A stretch of DNA of 6,249 bases from Patescibacteria group bacterium UBA1449 (GCA_002335355.1 DCTD01000032.1:7902-14150), one strand, 5' to 3'; counted from the first letter of the stretch, positions 1 to 6,071 are shown. Made by a program: numbers and translations. Notes: generated from the sequence alone by a model not told the origin.

Positions 1-1
1 T

Positions 2-640
2 GAACCAGCTGCTTCAAAGGAGCAAAGCAGTATCTTAGTAGTTACTGTGCCCGATGGAGCAGTGATTACTGTTGATGGTGAGCCAAGTGGTTTTTCTCCA
101 AAAGCAATAGACACTATAGCTGCTGGCGATCATACGCTCCTAGTTACATCACCAGGGTATATTGAAAAGAGTTTAAAAGCTAACATGGTTGCTGGATATA
201 AACTGACTGCCAGTGTCCAGTTAGCAAAATCACCGCTAACTGGTAGCCAGCCAACAACAGTTACTGAGACAAACCCAACCCAGGACACGACTCCAAAAAC
301 AGATGCACTTGATGCTGATCTTGACATTGAGGATTCAGGATCAAGTCCAGCGGCTTCACCAAAGGCTAGTCCTAAACCAAGCCCCTTATCCAACGCAAAA
401 GTAGCGCCAGTGGGGACTGACTTAAAACCGCCATATGTCACAGTGATCGAGACTCCTACAGGATGGTTAAATGTCAGAGCAAAGCCAAGCACAAGTGCTG
501 AAATCTTAAAAAAAGTCAATCCCGGAGACTCTTTTAGCTATTTTGAGACTAATGAAGCTGGATGGCATCGGATCGAGTTAGATGATGGCCAAGAGGGGTG
601 GGTATCTTCAAAATACGTTGAGCTACATAAGAAACCCTAA
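2..640 (+). CDS. PEGA and SH3b domain surface protein, C-terminal part (5' end outside window)
   Basis: The reading frame is open from base 2 to a TAA at 638-640, giving 212 visible residues, so the gene starts upstream. The GTG at base 47 lies inside a domain strand and is not the start. Visible residues about 11-75 form a PEGA domain: strand ILVVTVPDGAVITVDGEP, then GFSP, then the AAGDHTLLVTSPGY turn typical of the family. Residues about 76-144 are a low-complexity Thr/Ser/Pro/Lys linker with a repeated SPK-type stretch, as expected for an extended extracellular tether. Residues about 145-208 form a bacterial SH3 domain (GWLNVRAKPS near the start, GWVSSKYVEL at the end). PEGA and SH3b domains are typical of exported, envelope-associated proteins, and SH3b domains often bind peptidoglycan or its peptides. 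The signal peptide or lipobox would be in the missing N-terminus. The role is probably structural or wall-binding; no enzyme domain is visible. The gene converges on the UbiA-like gene and overlaps it by 4 bases. Confidence 0.85.
   Translation, partial: EPAASKEQSSILVVTVPDGAVITVDGEPSGFSPKAIDTIAAGDHTLLVTSPGYIEKSLKANMVAGYKLTASVQLAKSPLTGSQPTTVTETNPTQDTTPKTDALDADLDIEDSGSSPAASPKASPKPSPLSNAKVAPVGTDLKPPYVTVIETPTGWLNVRAKPSTSAEILKKVNPGDSFSYFETNEAGWHRIELDDGQEGWVSSKYVELHKKP
637..640. other. Interlocked stop codons of two convergent genes (CTAA)
   Basis: The plus-strand gene stops with TAA at 638-640 and the minus-strand UbiA-like gene stops with TAG at 639-637. The two stop codons share the self-complementary TA at 638-639. 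No intergenic space is left for a terminator, and I see no hairpin followed by a T run just downstream on either strand. Confidence 0.9.
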
Positions 641-1569
641 CCAATTCCATAGATAATAAAAACTAATAAAATCCCCCAGAGTATTACTGCAGCGAGTAAC
701 GGTGTATCAGTTAAGATAACTTCTTCAGGAGACTCACCTTTTTCCTGATCATAAATGAGTTGCAAATACCGCATGACACCATAAATGACAATGGGGACAG
801 TCAGCATGAGAAGTTTTTGGTTAACAAAAGCCCGTGGCAGTACTGACATAAGACTTAAGAGGGTGCCTTGAGTAATAAATGTCGGTTGCTGAAAGGTAAA
901 TAGCGCATAGGTTACCCAGGTAGCTTGAGCAAACATGGTTGTATAAATGGATAACAAGTTTTCTGGGTAGTGAGATAACACCTGACGATGGTTTTCTCTG
1001 TCTTTAGCTTGAAGTAAGGTGCGTTCTGATCGTCGCTTACCAATAGCTAAAAAGAGAGCAAATGAAATAACACAAAGGAGTAACCAGACATTAATATGAG
1101 CATTAATCGCCACAGCTCCAGCATAGACCCGAAGGATGAATCCACTGGCAATAGCCATAACGTCCAAAATGACGATATGTTTTAAGACTAACGAGTAGGT
1201 GAAGTGTAGTGCAATATATCCTAGACTTAAAATAAAGAAGAAAAAGTTAATATTTAGAGATAGCCATAGTCCTATGGTAACCAATAAAATTGCGGCAAAT
1301 AAAGCCACAGGGATTGGCAGTGTTCCTGCAGCAATTGGCCGGTTTCGTTTTAACGGATGCAGCCTATCTTTTGGAGCGTCTATAACATCATTAAAGATAT
1401 AAACAGACGAAGTAATTAAACAAAAAATTCCAGTGGCAAAAACAACAGTCCAGAATTTTTCAGGGATAAACAGCCATCCCGTAAAGACTAGTCCAGTAAA
1501 CAAGCTTATGTTTTTAAGCCACTGCCGAGGTCTGGCTGAGATGACAATCCCACGAATTGCTTGATCCAT
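637..1569 (-). CDS. UbiA-superfamily prenyltransferase, decaprenyl-phosphate phosphoribosyltransferase-like
   Basis: A 310-residue integral membrane protein with about eight or nine hydrophobic segments, the normal length for this family. The N-terminal RPRQWLKN motif (residues 13-20), the Asp-rich motif N60-D61-xx-D64-xxx-D68 followed by RLHP and KRNRPIAAG (to G82), and a second motif with Y125-S126, K130, D136 and GFILR (143-147) match 5-phosphoribosyl-1-diphosphate:decaprenyl-phosphate phosphoribosyltransferases better than quinone or haem prenyltransferases. The C-terminal PEEVILTD segment (281-288) before the last helix is also familiar from that group. The family moves phosphoribose from PRPP to a polyprenyl phosphate at the cytoplasmic membrane face. 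In mycobacteria this is the first step towards the arabinose donor; that the same product forms here is inference. The DprE1/DprE2 epimerase partners are not in the window. It is the last gene of a three-gene operon; its ATG lies 64 bases inside the WecA-like gene and has a strong ribosome binding site. A different UbiA-type substrate remains possible. Confidence 0.82.
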   Translation of the reverse strand: MDQAIRGIVISARPRQWLKNISLFTGLVFTGWLFIPEKFWTVVFATGIFCLITSSVYIFNDVIDAPKDRLHPLKRNRPIAAGTLPIPVALFAAILLVTIGLWLSLNINFFFFILSLGYIALHFTYSLVLKHIVILDVMAIASGFILRVYAGAVAINAHINVWLLLCVISFALFLAIGKRRSERTLLQAKDRENHRQVLSHYPENLLSIYTTMFAQATWVTYALFTFQQPTFITQGTLLSLMSVLPRAFVNQKLLMLTVPIVIYGVMRYLQLIYDQEKGESPEEVILTDTPLLAAVILWGILLVFIIYGIG

Positions 1570-2606
1570 AGCAAAAATCCTCCAAAGGTAATGACTAGCA
1601 GAATGATTGTATAGAATTTTTGCTGGCTGTTCAAATTGAGAGCAATAATTCCTAAGACAGTTGTTATTCCCCAGTAGAATAATGCTACCCGACGCTTACC
1701 CCATCCTAAACGGAGTAAGGTGTGATGTAAGTGCCTCGTATCTCCCCAATATGGCATTTTCCCAGCCATAATCCGTCTGATTATTACAAACCCAGCATCA
1801 ATTAGAGGTATTCCGAGCACTATCATTAAAGTTCCAACTTTCGTGGTTGATAGAATTGCTAAGACAGCAAGAAAATACCCTGCTAATGCTCCTCCTCCGT
1901 ATCCAGGCATAATCTTTTGTGGGTAAAAGTTCCACGGTAAAAAACCTAGGTAAGCACCGGCAACCATTACTGCTAAAACACCGGTTGCCCACTGGGTAAT
2001 ATCAGCGGAAAACTGCTGTGATAACAAAGCAATAGTTATGGCAGCAATCGCTGCCATTCCCGGTAATTGTCCATCAAGACCCTTAGACCAATTAACAAAA
2101 TTCATGATCCCGACAATCCAAAACAGCGCAAAGATATCAGCAACAATCCAAATCGTTCGTAATTTATCAAACAAGTAAACGGGGATCTGAGGTTCATTTA
2201 AAAATATCAGGGTGCCGTTTAGAGGATTGGTGAGATAGGGAATGCCTATTCCAGCTGCCACAACGCATCCGGCTGCAAAAAAACCGATAATTAATCGGAT
2301 CCGAGGATGAATATCATACAAGTCATCAAGCACGCCGGTTATTGTCAGGATGAAAGCTCCAAGAAAAATACCTACGAGATGTTTGTCCATGGGAATAAAC
2401 AGAAAAGATGCCAGAAAAATACTTAAGAAGATTGGAATTCCCCCGCCTCGGGGTAGAGGTCGGACGTGGATATGCTTAGGATGTTGCTTTTTTTGGGGAT
2501 CATCAAGCCAGTGTAGTCGTCGATAAAGAAAGATTGTTAATGGCGTAACGAGGGTACTAAGTCCAAATGTTATGAGTAATGGAGGAAGTAGGCAACCTAA
2601 AGACAT
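1506..2606 (-). CDS. WecA/TagO-like polyprenyl-phosphate sugar-1-phosphate transferase (glycosyltransferase family 4, MraY superfamily)
   Basis: A 366-residue multi-pass membrane protein with about ten hydrophobic segments. Family features in order: an LDDPQKKQHPKHIH loop (34-47), PLPRGGGIPIF (50-60), the DDxxD motif D94-D95-xx-D98 followed by HPRIRL, N169-xx-N172 with KGLDG (175-179), a cytoplasmic loop WNFYPQKIMPGYGGGALAG (225-243), and a WGDTRHLHH histidine motif (287-295). Such enzymes transfer HexNAc-1-phosphate from a UDP-sugar to undecaprenyl or decaprenyl phosphate, the first lipid-linked step in making surface polysaccharide. The long histidine loop and the lack of MraY-specific features favour WecA/TagO over MraY. 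Oddities: the usual GDxGS is replaced by PGYGGG with no Asp, and the first Asp of DGLDG is Lys175. From memory, similar PGY/F-G variants occur in Chloroflexota and Patescibacteria, so this is probably a subfamily trait and not decay. The start ATG follows the upstream stop by five bases, and I see no clear Shine-Dalgarno. The exact sugar is unknown. Confidence 0.85.
   Translation of the reverse strand: MSLGCLLPPLLITFGLSTLVTPLTIFLYRRLHWLDDPQKKQHPKHIHVRPLPRGGGIPIFLSIFLASFLFIPMDKHLVGIFLGAFILTITGVLDDLYDIHPRIRLIIGFFAAGCVVAAGIGIPYLTNPLNGTLIFLNEPQIPVYLFDKLRTIWIVADIFALFWIVGIMNFVNWSKGLDGQLPGMAAIAAITIALLSQQFSADITQWATGVLAVMVAGAYLGFLPWNFYPQKIMPGYGGGALAGYFLAVLAILSTTKVGTLMIVLGIPLIDAGFVIIRRIMAGKMPYWGDTRHLHHTLLRLGWGKRRVALFYWGITTVLGIIALNLNSQQKFYTIILLVITFGGFLLWIKQFVGLSSQPDLGSGLKT
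1579..1583 (-). promoter_or_regulatory. Strong Shine-Dalgarno site of the UbiA-like gene
   Basis: The minus strand reads GGAGG here, nine bases before the ATG at 1569-1567. The site lies within the coding part of the upstream WecA-like gene. It supports the ATG that puts RPRQWLKN at residue 13, and thus a real 64-base overlap. It is the only strong Shine-Dalgarno sequence I find in front of a gene in this window. Confidence 0.8.
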
Positions 2607-2611
2607 GGGCT

Positions 2612-3010
2612 TTATGCCAATAAAAGAATAATTCTAAGTAACGTAATACTGGCAAGTAAACCAAAAACAGTTTGAGACCAGAGTACAATGTAAGCAAGGA
2701 GCTTATCTTTTTCTAAAGTAAGACTAGCAACTCTTGTATTAATAATAAAGAGAACTGTAACTATTCCCGGAAGAATGGCTAAAAACTGTTTACTTACTAA
2801 TTGTTCCACTCCGTAGGGTTTACTAAAAAGTAGCGGAACTTCTGGTGGAAGAAAGCGGAAAAATAGTCCGTATACGATCCAAATCCCAAAGAGTAGGAAT
2901 AGATTGATACGTAACGATGTTAGTGCCACACCCGTTTTAAACAGCAAGTCAAACTCATGTTTAATAGTTTTAGAAAAAGATTGGTGTTCGAAAAAATGTA
3001 ACTGACTCAT
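2612..3010 (-). CDS. Small three-helix membrane protein of unknown function
   Basis: 132 residues; I do not recognise a named family. Hydropathy suggests three membrane helices, at about 35-51, 76-92 and 104-130, after a polar N-terminal stretch (1-33) with mixed charges that may be amphipathic. The loop between helices 1 and 2 (53-74) is the most distinctive part: LPPEVPLLFSKPYGVEQLV, rich in Pro with two Glu. A short charged loop EKDK (100-103) separates helices 2 and 3, and R126 lies within the last helix. The gene heads the operon, five bases before the WecA-like gene, so a role alongside lipid-linked sugar synthesis (subunit, chaperone or carrier-lipid handling) is a reasonable guess but only that. 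ATG at 3010-3008 is the only sensible start; no Shine-Dalgarno precedes it. The hydrophobic pattern, tight spacing and lack of an alternative frame make it a convincing real gene. Confidence 0.75.
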   Translation of the reverse strand: MSQLHFFEHQSFSKTIKHEFDLLFKTGVALTSLRINLFLLFGIWIVYGLFFRFLPPEVPLLFSKPYGVEQLVSKQFLAILPGIVTVLFIINTRVASLTLEKDKLLAYIVLWSQTVFGLLASITLLRIILLLA

Positions 3011-3082
3011 ATGAAAAATAATTTAATGCTTTACACAAATCGTTTTGGATATTTAGTTTGTACTTTATAATTGTATCAGACT
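3011..3082. promoter_or_regulatory. Divergent promoter region between the 132-residue gene and the GT-C gene
   Basis: This 72-base AT-rich gap is the only place where transcription can start for both the minus-strand three-gene operon and the plus-strand GT-C gene without lying inside a coding region. The plus-strand promoter is listed separately. On the minus strand the best -10-like words are TAAATT (3025-3020) or TTAAAT (3026-3021), about ten bases from the ATG at 3010. I find no convincing -35 box at the right distance, so the minus-strand promoter is placed only by context. There is no obvious operator palindrome. Confidence 0.5.
3045..3071 (+). promoter_or_regulatory. Candidate promoter of the GT-C glycosyltransferase gene, with a perfect TATAAT
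   Basis: A consensus -10 hexamer TATAAT lies at 3066-3071. The best -35 candidate is TTGGAT at 3045-3050 (three of six, 15-base spacer), which is weak. A transcript starting about seven bases after the -10 would begin near 3078, only about five bases before the ATG at 3083, so translation would be leaderless or nearly so. The TTG at 3071, which would give a longer frame, overlaps the last base of the -10 box and is therefore an unlikely start. Confidence 0.5.
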
Positions 3083-4552
3083 ATGAAATATTCGCGCGTT
3101 TTAATGTATTACCTTTTACTTGCTAGTTTTAGTTTATTCTCAATTCACCTCTCAGCTGGGAAAGCGGTGTGGCGAGATGAAGCCTTTTCAGTTTTACTCT
3201 CGCAACTCTCAGTCGTTGACATTATCTCAGTAAGTACCCAGGACTTTAGTCCACCACTTTTCTATCTTATTCTCCATTTTTGGCATACTACTGTCGGTAC
3301 AGGAGCTCTTGAGCTACGGGTTTTACCCTTACTGTTTTCACTGGCTACTATTGGCTTACTCTATTCAGTGCGACCACTTGTTTTTACATCACTCAGTCTA
3401 AGTGATAACAGAAAAATACTAGTGTTTGACAGGAAGATACCGCTACTTGAAAGTCTCTACTACATCCTTGTCACATGTAATAGCGTAATCGTATATTTTT
3501 CTCTGGAACTGCGGGGATATTCACTGTTAATGTTTTTAATCTTACTGTGGACAGTCTTAGCTTACTGTCTGACAAAGAAAAGGTCAGCGTTGTTGATAAG
3601 TGTTTTAGCATTAACAAGTAGTGCTCTTATGTATACTCATAACTTAGGTCTCATTTGGTTAGTCATTGGTGGGGTAGGAGTTCTTATTGTTAGTATCCTA
3701 AACAAGAATAAATTACTGCTTTGGCGGTTCGTGCCGGTATATCTTCTTGCAGGCATTAGTTATCTCCCATGGTTAGGGGTTATGCTCAGTCAAGCCCAGA
3801 ATGTTCAGCAGTCTTTTTGGTTGGTGTTTCACCCACTCCATTCTCTAGCTGAGTACTCTGGTTTAATTACCATTAATGAACAAGTTGAACCACTTAAACC
3901 GTTTTATGGTGTTTTAGCTATACTTGGACTGTGGCTTTCTCTTCTCGGGTTGGTTAAAGCAGTAAAACAAACAAACTTTCTTCAATTTGTTGGGGTACTG
4001 TTTTTTGTGACTGTTATTGCCTTTTACGGAACTTCTATCTTTGGTAATCCAATTCTCTATAAACGATATATTTCTTTTCTTTCTCCACATGCAATCATTC
4101 TACTCTTTACCGGGTTAGTCACGTTGTATCAAAGATTACCTCGTATTGCTGTAGTGAGTGGGCTAGTATTCATAGTGCTTGTGCTTCTGGTTATGAATGA
4201 TTACCGTTTAGGGTTATCAAAAACACACTACCAGGAGCTACAAAGAATGAGTTCAGTCGAGATTTTTACAGATGAAGCTGTGGATGTTATGCCCTGTCTC
4301 TACTATCACCCGAAGTGCTGGTTTGTTGGTAACCCTAAAAACACTCCTCACTACATTGGCACTACCCAGTTACCAACCATTGTTTCCATTACTTCTTGGG
4401 CAGACGTCAAGCAATCTACGTTCTTTGTCCTTTACCGTAAACAACTAAGTCAGGAAGCAGCAAGTGCACTAGCAGCCCAATATGTGCCAATAAAAAATGC
4501 CATTTCTCTTGGCGATGACGTTTATCTGCAACGATATATCGGGAAGATTTAA
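3083..4552 (+). CDS. GT39/ArnT-like multi-pass membrane glycosyltransferase (GT-C fold)
   Basis: 489 residues from ATG 3083. The N-terminal helix (about 5-26) is followed by an extracytoplasmic loop with WRDEAFS (30-36), the acidic pair expected at the GT-C catalytic site, then D54-F-S-P-P-L-F-Y (54-61), R79-VLPLLFS, and E142-LRGYS (142-147). This order is typical of PMT/ArnT-like family 39 proteins. About ten to twelve hydrophobic segments run to residue about 373, followed by a soluble C-terminal domain of about 115 residues that should face outward. These enzymes take a sugar from a polyprenyl-phosphate donor and add it to a lipid, glycan or protein outside the membrane. Donor and acceptor cannot be read here. 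A nearby phosphoribosyltransferase makes a polyprenyl-phospho-pentose donor conceivable. A polar insertion (about 103-118, charged) sits between early helices, and the C-terminal domain has a C405-x6-C412 pair that might form a disulphide. The gene stands alone on its strand and its TAA overlaps the GT2 stop by 4 bases. Confidence 0.85.
   Translation: MKYSRVLMYYLLLASFSLFSIHLSAGKAVWRDEAFSVLLSQLSVVDIISVSTQDFSPPLFYLILHFWHTTVGTGALELRVLPLLFSLATIGLLYSVRPLVFTSLSLSDNRKILVFDRKIPLLESLYYILVTCNSVIVYFSLELRGYSLLMFLILLWTVLAYCLTKKRSALLISVLALTSSALMYTHNLGLIWLVIGGVGVLIVSILNKNKLLLWRFVPVYLLAGISYLPWLGVMLSQAQNVQQSFWLVFHPLHSLAEYSGLITINEQVEPLKPFYGVLAILGLWLSLLGLVKAVKQTNFLQFVGVLFFVTVIAFYGTSIFGNPILYKRYISFLSPHAIILLFTGLVTLYQRLPRIAVVSGLVFIVLVLLVMNDYRLGLSKTHYQELQRMSSVEIFTDEAVDVMPCLYYHPKCWFVGNPKNTPHYIGTTQLPTIVSITSWADVKQSTFFVLYRKQLSQEAASALAAQYVPIKNAISLGDDVYLQRYIGKI
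4549..4552. other. Interlocked stop codons of two convergent genes (TTAA)
   Basis: The GT-C gene ends with TAA at 4550-4552 and the minus-strand GT2 gene ends with TAA at 4551-4549; both share TA at 4550-4551. It is the same 4-base arrangement as at 637-640. An AT-only weak inverted repeat (AAG-TTTAAA-CTT type) spans it and continues into a short T run, but I do not call a terminator from it. Confidence 0.9.
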
Positions 4553-6024
4553 ACTTTTTCGGTAGTGCGATATTCAATGTATTTTCCTAACATAAGCCTG
4601 GTATGGGCATCAAGTCCCGGTAGGGCTGAAAAGAAGAATCCAACTACAGGGAGTAGTAAGAACTCAAAGGGCATAATTACTTTTTTCCAGAAAGGCACAG
4701 TCTCTTTTCCAGGCCGTTGTTTCCAGTCAATGACTAAGGCAATAACCATTGATACTAAGGAAATTGTTAGGATTGCAGATGACGTTTGCGGCAAGCTTTT
4801 CCCAATGACGGTTCTGGCAAACTCCTCGTTTAAAAGGGGCGGTAAGGTAGCACCAATGGTAATAGCAAACCAGTTGACTGGCCAGAGGAAGTGATCTTCA
4901 AGCACTTTAAGGACTCTAATGGTTTTATCCCAAAAAGGAATATTCTTTGCCTGAATCCATTGCTGGATAATCCAGGGATCATCAGATGTACCCCAAGCCC
5001 AGCGTTTTACCTGTTCATATTGGTTAACCATGGTTTTAAAAAAAGTTTTTGACTGAGCTGCATCAGCAAATACTGGCAAGAAAATTGGATCAACCTCTAC
5101 TTTTCCGTCAGTCTTAAAGTATGACTTAAAGAAGATCCGGTAGTCTTCCGGGATAACATCGACATCCCAGTAGCCAATTTCATGGATCAACTTAAGAGAG
5201 GTGGAATATGTAGAAAAGTTAATGAGTCTATCTTTTCGATTGAGTTGGCCAATTTGGACAATATTCGAAATCGTTGAAAAAACCCGGATAGGAGCAGGAA
5301 TTGTCCAAATGTTATTGTAAAACAAAATTGCCGGTTGCCAGATCCGATAGTAACGTTTGGGGTTATCCAGGAATTTGTAGGTTAAAGTTGCAAAATATTT
5401 TGAGTGGAATCGGGCATCTACATCTTCACTGGTAATGGTAAAATAGTTGATATCTCTTTTTTGGTTATCAATAATTTCCCGTTTTGCATATTTGGCAGCC
5501 CAAGCCATGTTTGAAGACTTTCCGACCACTTCGTTGGGTAATTGAGGATGAAATGTTGCCAAAAAGTTCCCAAAGTACTGGCTGTATTTTTCGTGTAAGA
5601 TTTTGGCTTTCTGTTGGGCTGCTTCTCCCTCCCGTTCTTCAAAGGCTAAGACAACATGAATATTCTTGGTCGGGGAAACCTGATTTTTAAGGGATGTTAA
5701 GGTTCGTTCTAAGATATGAAGTGGCTCAGTGTAGTTAGGAATAATGACAATGTGTTGAACTTTTTGCCAATCACCAAAACCTTTAACATCTTCCATCCAG
5801 TCATATTTTTGGTTAGCTCTTATCCTGAAAAATGACAAGGTAGCAAATATTCCTAGATTAGCTGAACGGTAGAGCCAGTAGATATCAAAGGCTAAGATAT
5901 AGTAAGCCACCAAGGTGGGTATTAAGAATGATCCCCAAATAGGGAAAAGAATCAGAGACCAGGAAAATAATCCCGGTACCATCTCTAAGAATCGGTAGCT
6001 TCTGCTTTTCGTATGAGTTGCCAT
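4549..6024 (-). CDS. Membrane-bound family 2 glycosyltransferase with a QxxRW motif
   Basis: 491 residues. Two hydrophobic segments near the N-terminus (about 19-52) precede a cytoplasmic GT-A catalytic domain of about 270 residues. That domain has HIVIIPNYTEP (91-101), EE (129-130), GKSSNMAWAAK (168-178), the D201-x-D203 site in SEDVDARF, the P292-E293-D294 catalytic-base motif, and Q338-xx-R341-W342. At least three hydrophobic segments follow (about 373-395, 417-435, 448-470). The D, DxD, ED and QxxRW set is shared by cellulose synthase, chitin synthase and hyaluronan synthase-like enzymes, which polymerise a nucleotide sugar and may extrude the chain. No PilZ or other cyclic-di-GMP domain is present, and the Asp usually found in the first motif (VPxxxE type) is represented here by NYTE. 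Substrate unknown; single-sugar transfer is also possible. The ATG at 6024-6022 has no Shine-Dalgarno but lies 12 bases from a good -10 box. It follows tatD by 47 bases and converges on the GT-C gene. Confidence 0.87.
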   Translation of the reverse strand: MATHTKSRSYRFLEMVPGLFSWSLILFPIWGSFLIPTLVAYYILAFDIYWLYRSANLGIFATLSFFRIRANQKYDWMEDVKGFGDWQKVQHIVIIPNYTEPLHILERTLTSLKNQVSPTKNIHVVLAFEEREGEAAQQKAKILHEKYSQYFGNFLATFHPQLPNEVVGKSSNMAWAAKYAKREIIDNQKRDINYFTITSEDVDARFHSKYFATLTYKFLDNPKRYYRIWQPAILFYNNIWTIPAPIRVFSTISNIVQIGQLNRKDRLINFSTYSTSLKLIHEIGYWDVDVIPEDYRIFFKSYFKTDGKVEVDPIFLPVFADAAQSKTFFKTMVNQYEQVKRWAWGTSDDPWIIQQWIQAKNIPFWDKTIRVLKVLEDHFLWPVNWFAITIGATLPPLLNEEFARTVIGKSLPQTSSAILTISLVSMVIALVIDWKQRPGKETVPFWKKVIMPFEFLLLPVVGFFFSALPGLDAHTRLMLGKYIEYRTTEKV

Positions 6025-6036
6025 ATATGGTGTTGG

Positions 6037-6065
6037 ATTGTAACGATACTATGCTTAATTGTAAA
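6037..6065 (-). promoter_or_regulatory. Sigma70-type promoter of the GT2 gene
   Basis: On the minus strand, TTTACA (6065-6060; five of six to TTGACA) is separated by exactly 17 bases from TACAAT (6042-6037; five of six to TATAAT). Transcription would start near 6030, about six bases before the ATG at 6024, so the mRNA would be essentially leaderless. This fits the lack of a Shine-Dalgarno sequence. The promoter sits wholly within the 47-base gap after the TatD stop codon, so the GT2 gene need not depend on read-through from tatD. Confidence 0.65.
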
Positions 6066-6071
6066 TTATTG

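Noticed and set aside
130..519. Minus-strand 129-residue open frame
   Set aside because: Lies opposite the PEGA/SH3b gene, whose domains are clear; the translation has no family features and no ribosome binding site.
1199..1402. Plus-strand 67-residue open frame
   Set aside because: Antisense to the Asp-rich motif region of the UbiA-like gene; basic low-complexity translation typical of a shadow frame.
1798..1992. Minus-strand 64-residue open frame
   Set aside because: Alternative frame within the WecA-like gene, without its own motifs or start signals.
3071..3082. TTG start giving the GT-C protein four extra residues
   Set aside because: The TTG shares its first base with the TATAAT box, and an ATG follows at 3083 at a sensible distance from the likely transcript start.
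4544..4560. Possible bidirectional terminator at the GT-C/GT2 junction
   Set aside because: The inverted repeat is short, almost entirely A/T and has a bulge; it is too weak to call.
4565..4894. Plus-strand 109-residue open frame
   Set aside because: Antisense to the C-terminal membrane part of the GT2 gene; no recognisable features.
5418..5690. Two overlapping short open frames on opposite strands (5418-5642 minus, 5484-5690 plus)
   Set aside because: Both are shadows of the GT2 catalytic domain, whose motifs are intact in its own frame.
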